Of a stretch of 64,000 nt of DNA, positions 9,183-17,695 are shown piece by piece; position 1 is the stretch's first letter; every line of letters begins with the position of its first letter. The DNA comes from Clostridium sp. (lineage in GTDB: Bacteria; Cyanobacteriota; Vampirovibrionia; Gastranaerophilales; Gastranaerophilaceae), in assembly GCA_018362895.1 (NCBI GenBank), contig JAHALR010000001.1, forward strand, positions 62,001 to 126,000. The letters run 5' to 3'. The position numbers and the translations under genes were made by a program. The notes below the pieces were generated by a model. It saw nothing but the letters and a program-made list of their open reading frames with translations, made no database searches and was not told the DNA's origin.

Positions 9183-9370
9183 TAATCACACCCGCAAGAA
9201 GGACTCAACGAACCATCACAACATACTGCACGGCCATGGCTGCAACCGCAAACACCTCCATGATGAGAACAACAGCCTCTTCTAAAAAAATCATTGTTAA
9301 TTTTTATAACAGCAAAGCAAGCACCGCTGCAAAAGAAGAACAGAAAACAAACCGCTAAAAATTTTTTCAT
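9182..9370 (-). CDS. Small Cys/His-rich exported peptide
   Basis: A 62-residue protein: signal peptide residues 1-20 (ends A-C-F-A), then a 40-residue mature peptide with a C-C-S-H-H-G-G-V-C-G-C-S motif and C-C-D-G-S-L-S-P-S-C-G-C at the end. Nine of the mature residues are Cys, suggesting disulfide bonds or metal binding. Short peptides ending in a CDGxxSPSCxC pattern are common hypothetical proteins in Gram-negative bacteria. AGGAAAGGG lies about seven bases before the ATG. It is the first gene of a two-gene unit with the nuclease-like protein, sharing one base with it. Function unknown. Confidence 0.75.
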   Translation of the reverse strand: MKKFLAVCFLFFFCSGACFAVIKINNDFFRRGCCSHHGGVCGCSHGRAVCCDGSLSPSCGCD

Positions 9371-9443
9371 ACAGACCCTTTCCTATTGGAATATCTGTAA
9401 TTTATCAAAAGTTCGGCATAAAAGTATTACACAAACGGAAAAA

Positions 9444-9517
9444 TCGGAATGACAGGATTTGAACCTGCGACCCCCGCGTCCCGAACACGGTGCGCTACCA
9501 AACTGCGCTACATTCCG
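9444..9517 (-). tRNA. tRNA-Pro (anticodon CGG)
   Basis: Read on the minus strand, a 7-bp acceptor stem CGGAATG/CATTCCG, D-arm, anticodon stem CCGTG/CGCGG with loop TTCGGGA (anticodon CGG), and T-arm with GGTTCAAATCC. Discriminator A; the CCA tail is not encoded (TTT follows). Confidence 0.95.
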
Positions 9518-9556
9518 ATTTGTTATTAAAATTTATTTGGGGTATTTATAAAAAAT

Positions 9557-9630
<74 letters not shown>

Positions 9631-9716
9631 ATTTCATAAAAAATTTTTTGAATGTGCTATATATTTATTTTAATACAAGAAAATAAAAAATAAATCCCTT
9701 TTTTTTGAATTAATAC

Positions 9717-9745
9717 AAAAAAGTCCTGTCCAAAACTGACAGAAC
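9717..9745 (-). terminator. Intrinsic terminator of the GGA-rich RNA unit
   Basis: Minus-strand hairpin GTTCTGTC/GACAGGAC (9738-9745 with 9723-9730, one G-U pair), seven-base loop, followed by six T. It ends a transcript that starts upstream and contains no convincing gene. Confidence 0.8.
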
Positions 9746-9930
9746 CCTTGCAATCTTTAATCTCTTCCCTATTTTCCCAGTGGCTAGTAGCCTAAAACCT
9801 AATTTTTAAAACTTTTTCATTCTTCCTAATCTAATAAAATCCTTTTCTTATTCTCTTCCCTGATTTACTCAATCCCCGGAAATTGCCATCACCCCTTTCA
9901 TTCCTAATTGGCTCCCAATGGACTTCCAAC
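9717..9930 (-). ncRNA. Candidate new GGA-rich small RNA, about 214 nt
   Basis: A self-contained transcription unit on the minus strand: promoter (-35 TTGTGT at 9960-9965, 17 bp, -10 TATGAT at 9937-9942) gives a start near 9930, and an intrinsic terminator ends it at 9717. The RNA is purine-rich and has eleven GGA triplets, six of them as AGGA or AGGGA, some in short hairpins such as ATTG-GGAGC-CAAT. AGGGAAGAG occurs twice and TTAGGAA twice. It does not match tmRNA, RNase P RNA or the paired-end architecture of 6S RNA. Many exposed GGA motifs are the hallmark of CsrA/RsmA-sequestering RNAs (CsrB, RsmZ), so that is my leading guess. Existence of the unit is well supported; its role is inference. 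Confidence 0.5.
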
Positions 9931-9936
9931 AAAATA

Positions 9937-9993
9937 ATCATACAAAGATAAAAGTTCATACACAACTCGAATTTTGTAAAATAAGTTTTACAA
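9937..9993 (-). promoter_or_regulatory. Promoter and palindromic operator of the GGA-rich RNA
   Basis: Minus-strand -35 TTGTGT (9960-9965), 17-bp spacer, -10 TATGAT (9937-9942). Just upstream, 9974-9993 is a 20-bp palindrome with perfect 8-bp arms TTGTAAAA/TTTTACAA around a 4-bp centre. Its centre is about 54 bp before the predicted start, a position suited to a dimeric transcription factor. The rest of 9994-10070 is AT-rich and includes the T-rich run-off of the SRP RNA gene; nothing else seen. Confidence 0.5.
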
Positions 9994-10070
9994 TTGACCA
10001 TGCCTCCTAATACAACTGGCTAAAAAATCTTTTTACAAACTTAATAAAGATATATTAAAAAAAAATAAAA

Positions 10071-10332
10071 AGCCGTGCCACTGCCTATCGACACATACAA
10101 AAACAGTTCGTCTAAATATTTATCTCCCTCTCAAAATTCTCTCACCCGAAAGTTAAATCTTAGTGCTGCTTCATTCCTGATCTGACACGGTTCGATTGCT
10201 TTCGCCGAAAAAATCTGAGCAATCATAAACAAATATTTGATTTCCTGCTTTCACACTAGCCTCACAGCAGGCTCTGCACCCCGCATAAGCGTTCGGGTCA
10301 AGAGATCCGCCAAGTCCCCGTGGAGCACGGCT
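10071..10332 (-). ncRNA. ffs: Signal recognition particle RNA, large form
   Basis: Minus-strand RNA of about 262 nt. The ends pair perfectly (AGCCGTGC with GCACGGCT). The domain IV core reads GTCAGATCAGGAATGAAGCA followed by GCACTAAG, close to the universal SRP motif GTCAGGTCCGGAAGGAAGCAGC. The 5' part with GGGGACTTGGCGG and a distal long helix makes this the large bacterial type with an Alu-like domain, not the 4.5S short type of about 100 nt. It binds Ffh and targets nascent membrane proteins. A T-rich run follows the terminal helix and probably acts as terminator. Confidence 0.9.
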
Positions 10333-10339
10333 GATTTAT

Positions 10340-10368
10340 ATTTTATCGTAAAAAAAACAAGCTTGCAA
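10340..10368 (-). promoter_or_regulatory. Promoter of the SRP RNA gene
   Basis: Minus-strand -35 TTGCAA (10363-10368), 17-bp spacer, -10 TAAAAT (10340-10345), then seven bases to the A at 10332 that begins the terminal helix of the RNA. The predicted start and the structural 5' end agree exactly. Confidence 0.75.
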
Positions 10369-10381
10369 TTGTTTTATGCAA

Positions 10382-13300
10382 TTATCTTTTCATATAAGAA
10401 AAATTATATTTTGTATTCGCAAGTTTGACATTTGGATTTTCAATTTTCCCTTTGAATGACGGGAAAGCATTACCCCTAAAATCCTTTTCACGAACAAGTA
10501 TCAAACCTTTTTTGTCAAGCTCAATATCTCCGATTCTGTGACCTTTATCATCAACATGTTCAATTCTTGCCCCGTCTTTAACCATGTAACGTTCAGACTT
10601 GTTCAAAGCATTTACAAAAACTGTTCCACTGGGCAAGCCCATTGGTAACCCCCCAAGTTTAATGCTATCCATATATGCTTTATCACCTCTTTGCCAAGGT
10701 TCTGAACCATATGCACTGTTATGCAAAACTACAATTGAATCTGTTTTGTCATTATATCGATAAAAAGCAATTGCATTACCTTTATTTGTTAACGGCTGTT
10801 GGTATAGTTTTATTGTTGCACCATTAACAAGAGCTGATGCTGCTAAATCATTTCTTATATTTCTGATTTTTGAAATATTATCATAATGTTTTTTTATAAA
10901 TTTATAATTTTCATTATTCAACCAATCCCATCTTAAAGCATTTCTGTTTTCTTGTTTTTCATTTTTACAAGCAGTTTCCCAGCCTGTCATACCAAGTTCA
11001 TCTCCAGCATATGTGGTCGGGTTGCCTGGTAAACCGACCTGAGCAAATGTAATTGCCTCATTTTTTTCTAATGCAAAAGATACAAGATTTTCAAGAATAT
11101 CAGCTTCTAACTTTTCCACTGAAGATTTATTTTCATTAGCAAATTTTTTAAATTCTGGATTTATTTCTTTTGCCAATTTTGTAATTTCTTCAATAGTAAA
11201 ATCAAACGGTCTGACTCCGAAGTTTTCGTTGTCATATTCTTTGAATTTACCATTTATTTTATAAGCACCTTCAGAAATCATTCGTAAAGCTTCCCTGTAT
11301 GAAGTTTTATATGCTTCACCTAGATTTTTAAACTCTTTGGAGGAATTCAACGCATCATCGAAAATTCTTTTCGCTTCTTTCATCTTATCAGCATTGAAAG
11401 CACCTACATTCATTGATAAAAGATGATTTATTCTTGGTTTGTCCTGGTTTCCAACAAATCTGTGCGCATAATTTATATGTTCAGCAAAACCTGAATCTTT
11501 ATATTTGCCAAACTGCTCTGAAATTGTCTTATACATATCAGAACTATTATTTCCATCCGCATTTTGACCATATACAGAAGGCAAAGTACCATAGAACCAA
11601 TCATAATCAGAAAGAGTTGTAAAACCGGTTTTTTGAAGGAACTGTGATTTCGGTAAGTCACTATCATTTATATCTGTAAGCTCACCAATTGTATAAGATT
11701 TTGGATTGTATTCTCTAACACCCTTATTGAATTTATTCCAGAAAGACAATACAAAATTCAAATTATCTTTTTTAGATACATAACCAGCTTCTTCAGAATC
11801 CCAATCAGCGACATCTTTTGCTGCATCTATTCTCCAATCAAGACCTGATTCTGTTTTTTCAACAATTAATTTTGCAACATTAACCGCATCTGAATCGATT
11901 TTTCCGATTCTGTTATAAATGCTGTCAACAAATTTTGCCTTTGCATTATCATCAATATTATTAAGACCGTTTTTAATTTTATTAATTAATGACCTAGCTA
12001 TATCTTCAGGAGATGTTTCATATTGCAAACCTAAATAACAAGTATCAACTTTGTTCAATTTCTTAACATCATACTCTAACATAGACTCGTTTTGTTCCGG
12101 TTCAATTTCAGGAACCAAAGCAGAAACAATAAGAAACTTTGCTATATCAGAAGCAACAAGAGAATATACCTCTTTACCTTGTTGAGTCAATTCATTGTTT
12201 GCATCGAGGTAAGAAATGCCTGTTTTTTCCTGTAAAGCTTTCATAATGTCCATTGCCTGAGCAGTCATTTCTTTTGCATAAACATTATCCATAGATTTAT
12301 ACAAAGTTCTGTATTTTTCAGGCATAAGCTTGTAATATTTATCACCCATTTTGAACATATCAAATCTTGATAAACCAACTGTATCTTCAGTTACTGCAAA
12401 GTTTTTTATGTAAGGATAAGCCAGAACTCCATTCAAATCCGGAGAAAATTCAATCGCATCCATTGGATAAGACATCAAACCATCAGTAATAGATTCAGGA
12501 AGTTTTTGTGTTTTTAAAGTATAATCACGTTCACCCATCCAGTTTGTGCTGAGTATATTTTCAAGCGGAGAACCTTCAGAACCTTCCTGAGCCAGAACAA
12601 TTGAAGTCTGAGGAGACAGTTTTCCTTCTTTTATTAAAGAATTAATTGCTGTTTTATAACTATCAACAGAATTGTCCTTCAATTTTTGTGCAATTTCATG
12701 TGCAGTATACTCAGTAAGTTTGCGAGACACTTCAGCAGTCCAAAATTTACCTACCTGAATAGTATCATCTTGAACCTGATATTGAGCTGCTTTTATGAGG
12801 TCTTTTTTCTCTTTTGAAAGGGTCATTCCATCAAGAATTGATTCAAATACAACAAAACGTTTTTTTGCAATATCACTATTACCGACCCAAAGAGAAACAC
12901 CACCGTCTTTATTCGACATTTCGAGTTTGAAATTAGGCCATTCTTTCAATGTATTTTTAAATTCAATATCAGGATTATGTTTTTTTACAGCTAGATATTT
13001 TTCATAATTTTCTTTAACATTTTTAGGATCAACTCTGCGGTTATAAGCTTGCACAGAATCTTTATAATTTGCTATTTCAAAATTATCTCCGCTGTCTTTG
13101 TTTTCATAAACATTAAACTTTTCATCACCATTCATCTGTGATTCTGAAGCAAGCCTGTCATCGAAAACTTGAATATATGTAGGCTTCTGTGAAGTATAAT
13201 TTTTATTCTTAATAATTTCAGCTTCTTTGTATGTACCGTCATCGGCTTTTTCAAAAACTATCTTATACGGCGCATTCATAAGCTGAATATGCGTATGTTT

Positions 13301-14176
13301 TTCAACATCTTCTTGTTTTGAAAGAATACCAAATTTAAAAGGCTGATTACCAATATCCTTTGTCTCAAACATATAAATAAATGGACTGTCCTCACCAAAA
13401 TTCATCATATCAGCCAGATGAATTCCTTCCAGTCCTTCATTAACAAACGCACCGTCAGCAGTCCAGCTCATGTTATGTTTATAAAGGTTAATCATCAACT
13501 TATTAAAATCAGAGAGATTACCAAGATTGTTTGTTATTTGATAAGGGTTTGTCGTCCAATAGCCATGGCTTGATTTGTTATCCTGACCAAAAATCGGTGT
13601 ACCAAGAATATTTCTTACGCCTGCTTTATAGAGGTCATCAATTTTTTCATTGACAGTGTTCAATGTTCCACCTAAAAGGTTAAAATGATTCCTTTTTACA
13701 CGTTTTGAAAAATCGTTTATATTAAATGAGTCAATCAGTATGTGTTCAATTTGTCGTGGTCTTTCGGGATTAGAGCGTTCAAGAGGCATAGCAATATTGA
13801 ATTCACCATCTCTAACATAATTATCTGTAAAGTCAGTTTTTCCAGCCACTTTAAATTTGTACCCGAGAACCTGATTTTTCTCAAGATTTAAAGAAGATGC
13901 TGGTATAACAACAGAATTAAAGCCATTAAGTTTTTCGCCCCATTCAAAAGGTTTTTGAACAAGTTTGTAATCTCCATTTTTATCAGTAGACATTACAGCA
14001 AGAATCAAAGTCGTACCCTCAGGTGCATTTGGAAGGTTAAATTTATAAACATCCTCACCATGTGTGTCCTGTGTTAATATATGTCCTGAGAAAGAAGGAT
14101 TATGATTGCTATGTTTTACGCTGATAGGGTTAGATACATTGATTTTCTTTGTTAAATTCAAGCCTTCTATATTCAC
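10382..14176 (-). CDS. Giant GH13-like alpha-glucan glycosidase
   Basis: About 1264 residues, no signal peptide. The four alpha-amylase regions can be seen but are far apart: T-A-D-G-A-F-V-N-E near residue 240 (region I), W-R-I-D-A-A-K-D near 785 with the nucleophile Asp, I-G-E-L-T-D near 832 with the acid/base Glu, and F-V-G-N-Q-D-K-P-R near 909 (region IV). A-G-D-E-L-G-M-T-G near 1058 is also typical. In region IV the usual His of N-H-D is Gln. The long gap between regions I and II holds a large insertion of unknown type; residues 1-150 look like a beta-sandwich. The frame is open to 14197, but GTG at 14176 has GAGG seven bases upstream. N-P-S-F-S-G near residue 30 fits the lineage motif. 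Intracellular glycogen or maltodextrin breakdown is likely. Confidence 0.75.
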   Translation of the reverse strand: MNIEGLNLTKKINVSNPISVKHSNHNPSFSGHILTQDTHGEDVYKFNLPNAPEGTTLILAVMSTDKNGDYKLVQKPFEWGEKLNGFNSVVIPASSLNLEKNQVLGYKFKVAGKTDFTDNYVRDGEFNIAMPLERSNPERPRQIEHILIDSFNINDFSKRVKRNHFNLLGGTLNTVNEKIDDLYKAGVRNILGTPIFGQDNKSSHGYWTTNPYQITNNLGNLSDFNKLMINLYKHNMSWTADGAFVNEGLEGIHLADMMNFGEDSPFIYMFETKDIGNQPFKFGILSKQEDVEKHTHIQLMNAPYKIVFEKADDGTYKEAEIIKNKNYTSQKPTYIQVFDDRLASESQMNGDEKFNVYENKDSGDNFEIANYKDSVQAYNRRVDPKNVKENYEKYLAVKKHNPDIEFKNTLKEWPNFKLEMSNKDGGVSLWVGNSDIAKKRFVVFESILDGMTLSKEKKDLIKAAQYQVQDDTIQVGKFWTAEVSRKLTEYTAHEIAQKLKDNSVDSYKTAINSLIKEGKLSPQTSIVLAQEGSEGSPLENILSTNWMGERDYTLKTQKLPESITDGLMSYPMDAIEFSPDLNGVLAYPYIKNFAVTEDTVGLSRFDMFKMGDKYYKLMPEKYRTLYKSMDNVYAKEMTAQAMDIMKALQEKTGISYLDANNELTQQGKEVYSLVASDIAKFLIVSALVPEIEPEQNESMLEYDVKKLNKVDTCYLGLQYETSPEDIARSLINKIKNGLNNIDDNAKAKFVDSIYNRIGKIDSDAVNVAKLIVEKTESGLDWRIDAAKDVADWDSEEAGYVSKKDNLNFVLSFWNKFNKGVREYNPKSYTIGELTDINDSDLPKSQFLQKTGFTTLSDYDWFYGTLPSVYGQNADGNNSSDMYKTISEQFGKYKDSGFAEHINYAHRFVGNQDKPRINHLLSMNVGAFNADKMKEAKRIFDDALNSSKEFKNLGEAYKTSYREALRMISEGAYKINGKFKEYDNENFGVRPFDFTIEEITKLAKEINPEFKKFANENKSSVEKLEADILENLVSFALEKNEAITFAQVGLPGNPTTYAGDELGMTGWETACKNEKQENRNALRWDWLNNENYKFIKKHYDNISKIRNIRNDLAASALVNGATIKLYQQPLTNKGNAIAFYRYNDKTDSIVVLHNSAYGSEPWQRGDKAYMDSIKLGGLPMGLPSGTVFVNALNKSERYMVKDGARIEHVDDKGHRIGDIELDKKGLILVREKDFRGNAFPSFKGKIENPNVKLANTKYNFSYMKR

Positions 14177-14298
14177 TATTTTAACCTCATAACACACTGA
14201 CTACTGATATTAATACGAAACAGAAAAAAATTTGCTAATCATGCTGTTTTTTTATATAGATTGTTACAATAACTTAAAGATACTATGATGCAGTAAAA

Positions 14299-15252
14299 TT
14301 AGAATAGTCCCTTTCTGGCTAATATTACAGCTATTATACCAGCTAACACTAAAGAAAACAGCAATATTCCAAGAAAAGCAAATTGAGCATGAGCCATAGG
14401 AATCTCTACGTTCATCCCCCAGAAACTTGCAACCATTGTCGGTATAGCAAGAATAATTGTTACAGAAGTCAAAAACTTCATAACAATGTTCAAATTGTTA
14501 GAAATAATTGAAGCAAAAGCATCCATCATACTCTCTAGAATGTTTCTGTGCATTTCAACCATTTCAACAGCCTGCTTATTTTCAATGATTACGTCTTCAA
14601 CAAGATCTTCAACTTCTTCATTATATTCCATAAAGTTAGAAAAACCTGCTAGTTTCTTAAATCTGCTGAGTTTTTCGAGAACTCGGCCATTATCTTTCAA
14701 TGCAGTTGTAAAATATACAAGAGATTTTTGCACATCAAGCAGTTGAAAAAGAGCCTTATTTTTCATAGTTCTTCTCAACTCTTCTTCAATTTTATCAGTA
14801 TGACGATTAATATGCTCCAAATACCTCAAATAAAATTTTGTTGATCTGAATAGAATCTGAAACAAAAACCTTGTTTTGTCAGAAGTATCAAAGAGTTTTG
14901 CAGTATCTTGATTAAAGAAAGAAATAATTCTATTTTCTTTCAAGGAAACAGTAACAATATTGTCCGGTGTCATAATAACGCCCAAAGGCAAAGTATCAAA
15001 ACTGTTTTCATCCTCCATCATAGGAATATTCGTGATTATCAATAACTTATCATCATCAAGCTCAATACGTGATCTTTCTTCCGAGTCAAGAGAATCTCTC
15101 AAAAAGTCAGCATCAATATTCAAAGCAGCAGCAACACCCTTAATTTCATCAGCAGTCGGTTTTATAAGATTAAACCAGGAGCCTTTTTCAAATTCTTCTA
15201 TGGAAAGTTCTTTTAAGGTTCTGTCTTCCTGTGTTTTAAAAATTTGAAGCAT
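14299..15252 (-). CDS. corA: CorA-family Mg2+ transporter
   Basis: A 317-residue inner-membrane protein: a long soluble N-terminal alpha/beta and helical domain of about 255 residues, then two C-terminal membrane helices. At the end of the first helix is A-S-F-W-G-M-N-V-E-I-P, containing the invariant G-M-N that forms the selectivity filter; the short acidic loop and second helix follow, with the basic tail A-R-K-G-L-F. Forms a pentameric channel for Mg2+ (or Co2+/Ni2+). The frame is open to a TTG at 15264, but the ATG at 15252 gives the usual N-terminus; no strong ribosome binding site distinguishes them. Confidence 0.92.
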   Translation of the reverse strand: MLQIFKTQEDRTLKELSIEEFEKGSWFNLIKPTADEIKGVAAALNIDADFLRDSLDSEERSRIELDDDKLLIITNIPMMEDENSFDTLPLGVIMTPDNIVTVSLKENRIISFFNQDTAKLFDTSDKTRFLFQILFRSTKFYLRYLEHINRHTDKIEEELRRTMKNKALFQLLDVQKSLVYFTTALKDNGRVLEKLSRFKKLAGFSNFMEYNEEVEDLVEDVIIENKQAVEMVEMHRNILESMMDAFASIISNNLNIVMKFLTSVTIILAIPTMVASFWGMNVEIPMAHAQFAFLGILLFSLVLAGIIAVILARKGLF

Positions 15253-15312
15253 ACTACCCGCCAATCACTGTTTCACGTCTTAACAAAATTATTATACAAC
15301 AATCAAAAAATT

Positions 15313-16566
15313 TTATATATCATTTGAGCCAAGATAATTATTCATCTTTTCATAATCAAATTCATTTTCCCACTTTGCTATAAAGATTGTAGCAATACAG
15401 TTACCGACAAGATTTACGGTTGTGCGTCCCATATCAAGAACCTGATCAATACCAAGTAGAATTGCAACACCAATCAAAGGATAGCCAAGACTGGATAAAG
15501 TGCCGGCAAGAACAACAAGAGATGCTCTTGGGACTCCTGCAACACCTTTACTTGTAAACATTAAAGCAAACATAATAATCAATTGATGTTTCAAAGACAA
15601 ATCAATCCCGACTAGCTGTGTAGCAAACAACACCGCCATTGACAGATATAAAGTGCTTCCATCCAAATTGAATGTATACCCCGTAGGCATAACAAATCCG
15701 ACAATATTTTTGGGAACACCAAACTTTTCCATCTGTTCCATTGCCTTTGGCAGTGCAGCTTCTGAACTTGCAGTAGAAAATGCCAGCAATGCAGGGTCTT
15801 TTAGTGTTCTAATCAAGCCTTTAAACGGAACTTTTACAATATAACAAACCATAAGAATTATAAAAATAATAAAAACGACAAGTGCAAAATATAGAGAAAA
15901 AACTATTTTTACGTAATTTTTCAAAATACCTATACCGCTGCTGCCTATTGTGCTTGCAATAGCAGCAAAAACCCCGACAGGTGCAAACCACATGACATAT
16001 TCGGTAAACTTAAACATGACCTCTGAAAGTGAATTTAAAAAATCCATAATAGGCTTTGCTTTTTGTCCGACAGCACATATAGCAAGAGCAAAAAATAAAC
16101 TGAATACAACAATCTGAAGAAGATTACCTTCTGCCATAGATTTAACAACACTTGAAGGGAAAATATCCATAACCAGCTGCATCAAAGACGCATGAGAACC
16201 TGTTTGACTCATTGCATTCACTGCATCTAAATTTGCAGCCGAAACATTTATAACATTTTCCAATCCCGCACCCGGTTGTGTAAAATGACCTATACCCAAA
16301 CCAATAGCAAGAGCAGCAATTGTTACAATTTCAAAATAAATAATGGTCTTAAAACCTATTTTTCCAAGACTCTTTATATCACCGTGCCCTGCTATTCCAA
16401 TAACAAGAGTGGCAAAAAGCAATGGAGCAATTATCATTTTAACCATATTCAAAAACATCATTGCTAGAGGAGAGAGTTTTACAGCAAATGCAGGAAACGC
16501 AATTCCTGTAAAAATCCCGAGAATCAATGATATTAATATAAATTTAGTTAATTTAATATTCTGCAA
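15313..16566 (-). CDS. Dicarboxylate/amino acid:cation symporter (DAACS, GltP/DctA type)
   Basis: About 417 residues with eight hydrophobic segments and two re-entrant loops. Family signatures: the serine-rich F-S-T-A-S-S-E-A-A-L-P hairpin tip, M-P-T-G-Y-T-F-N-L-D-G-S-T-L-Y segment with the NxD-type substrate/Na+ site, the S-K-G-V-A-G-V-P hairpin, and D-x-x-R-T-x-V-N near the C-terminus, where Asp and Arg bind the substrate amino and carboxyl groups. Substrates are glutamate/aspartate or C4-dicarboxylates; R-T-T-V-N with Asp before it leans to acidic amino acids. Frame open to TTG 16590, but TTG 16566 has AAGGA about seven bases upstream and is preferred. Likely monocistronic. Confidence 0.92.
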   Translation of the reverse strand: MQNIKLTKFILISLILGIFTGIAFPAFAVKLSPLAMMFLNMVKMIIAPLLFATLVIGIAGHGDIKSLGKIGFKTIIYFEIVTIAALAIGLGIGHFTQPGAGLENVINVSAANLDAVNAMSQTGSHASLMQLVMDIFPSSVVKSMAEGNLLQIVVFSLFFALAICAVGQKAKPIMDFLNSLSEVMFKFTEYVMWFAPVGVFAAIASTIGSSGIGILKNYVKIVFSLYFALVVFIIFIILMVCYIVKVPFKGLIRTLKDPALLAFSTASSEAALPKAMEQMEKFGVPKNIVGFVMPTGYTFNLDGSTLYLSMAVLFATQLVGIDLSLKHQLIIMFALMFTSKGVAGVPRASLVVLAGTLSSLGYPLIGVAILLGIDQVLDMGRTTVNLVGNCIATIFIAKWENEFDYEKMNNYLGSNDI

Positions 16567-16695
16567 ACGACTTTCCTTCTTAATTTCCAAACAATTACCA
16601 GTTATTTAAACAGCTCGTTTACAATAATGATATTACTATAAAAATACAGTAATCTCACTTAAAAATTTTTAATAGTGCAAAAAAGAAAATTTAAG

Positions 16696-17691
16696 CTATT
16701 TTCTTGAGGATAGGTCATCTATTCTCTTAGACTCCTCAAGAAAATCATTACTCGATTCTTCATAAACAGAAGCAGCATCTTTTGTTAGACCAGAAGAATG
16801 TTTTATATCTTCACCCAAAGATTCTATTTCTCTATTATCAATTTCTTTAATTATTTTAATCTGTTCATTACGTCTTCTCTGTTGTTCCGATTTATCCATT
16901 TTTAAATAAGTATTCTGATAGTGATCAAGATTTTTATATTGATTTCTTTGTACAACAACTTCTACTCTTCTATTTTTTGCAAAATCACTTTTGCCTTTCC
17001 CGTTTTCAGCAGGACGTGTATCAGCATAGCCGACAGCAGATAACAAATCAGGCAAAATTTTAAATTTGTCTATAAAATATCTTACAATTGATGCTGCACG
17101 GGCAGAAGAAAGCTCCCAGTTAGAAGGATAAATTTCACTATTAATAGGAGCACTGTCAGTATGCCCTTCAACTCTTATAGAATGCATTGCAAACTTTTCA
17201 ACAATAAGTTTTCCAATTTTTTCAAGTTTTTTCAATGCATCATCACTAAGTTGTGCTGAACCCGATTTAAAAAGAATATTGTTGTCATTCAAAATAATAA
17301 CGAGCCCTCTTTCATCAATAGAAGCATTTATACCTGAAAGTTCACCTGATTTTGTCATATCATCAAGTTCTTTCTTTATCTGTTCATAAGATTCCTGTTC
17401 ATATCTAGGACTTATATATTCCATCATCAGAGAATCAATCATTGAATTAGCAGAGCTTTCATCCAGAAGAGAATTACCAGCATTCATAACTCCGCTTCCT
17501 CCATCCCAAAAGGACTGCATACTGAATGCTTTTTTTAAAGACTCCTCAACTTTTTTAAATTCATTAACATTAATCTGAGACAAAGCATAAAGAACAACAA
17601 ATGTAGCAAAAAGAAGTGTCATAAAATCAGCATAAGACACAAGCCATCTTTCTAAATTTTCATGTTCTTCCGGTTTCTTTTTTCTCGCCAT
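16696..17691 (-). CDS. motB: Flagellar motor stator protein MotB
   Basis: A 331-residue protein with the MotB plan: short basic cytoplasmic N-terminus, one membrane helix W-L-V-S-Y-A-D-F-M-T-L-L-F-A with the ion-carrying Asp (near residue 22), a periplasmic linker, and an OmpA-like peptidoglycan-binding domain at about 145-260 with V-E-G-H-T-D and S-N-W-E-L-S-S-A-R-A. The C-terminal 70 residues are charged and not conserved. Together with MotA it forms the stator that converts proton or sodium flow to torque. Lies 4 bases after motA, one operon. No other flagellar gene is in the window; an ExbD/TolR-like role outside flagella is less likely because of the intact OmpA domain. Confidence 0.93.
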   Translation of the reverse strand: MARKKKPEEHENLERWLVSYADFMTLLFATFVVLYALSQINVNEFKKVEESLKKAFSMQSFWDGGSGVMNAGNSLLDESSANSMIDSLMMEYISPRYEQESYEQIKKELDDMTKSGELSGINASIDERGLVIILNDNNILFKSGSAQLSDDALKKLEKIGKLIVEKFAMHSIRVEGHTDSAPINSEIYPSNWELSSARAASIVRYFIDKFKILPDLLSAVGYADTRPAENGKGKSDFAKNRRVEVVVQRNQYKNLDHYQNTYLKMDKSEQQRRRNEQIKIIKEIDNREIESLGEDIKHSSGLTKDAASVYEESSNDFLEESKRIDDLSSRK

Positions 17692-17695
17692 AAAG

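Noticed and set aside
9717..9930. 6S RNA, tmRNA or RNase P RNA as identity of the GGA-rich RNA
   Set aside because: No pairing of 5' and 3' ends around a central bubble, no alanine-tRNA-like ends, and no RNase P core motif.
9831..10001. A 56-codon minus-strand frame starting with ATG next to AGGAGG, overlapping the GGA-rich RNA
   Set aside because: Only one base separates AGGAGG from the ATG, too short for initiation. The frame crosses the promoter and the sequence looks like non-coding RNA, with no recognisable protein.
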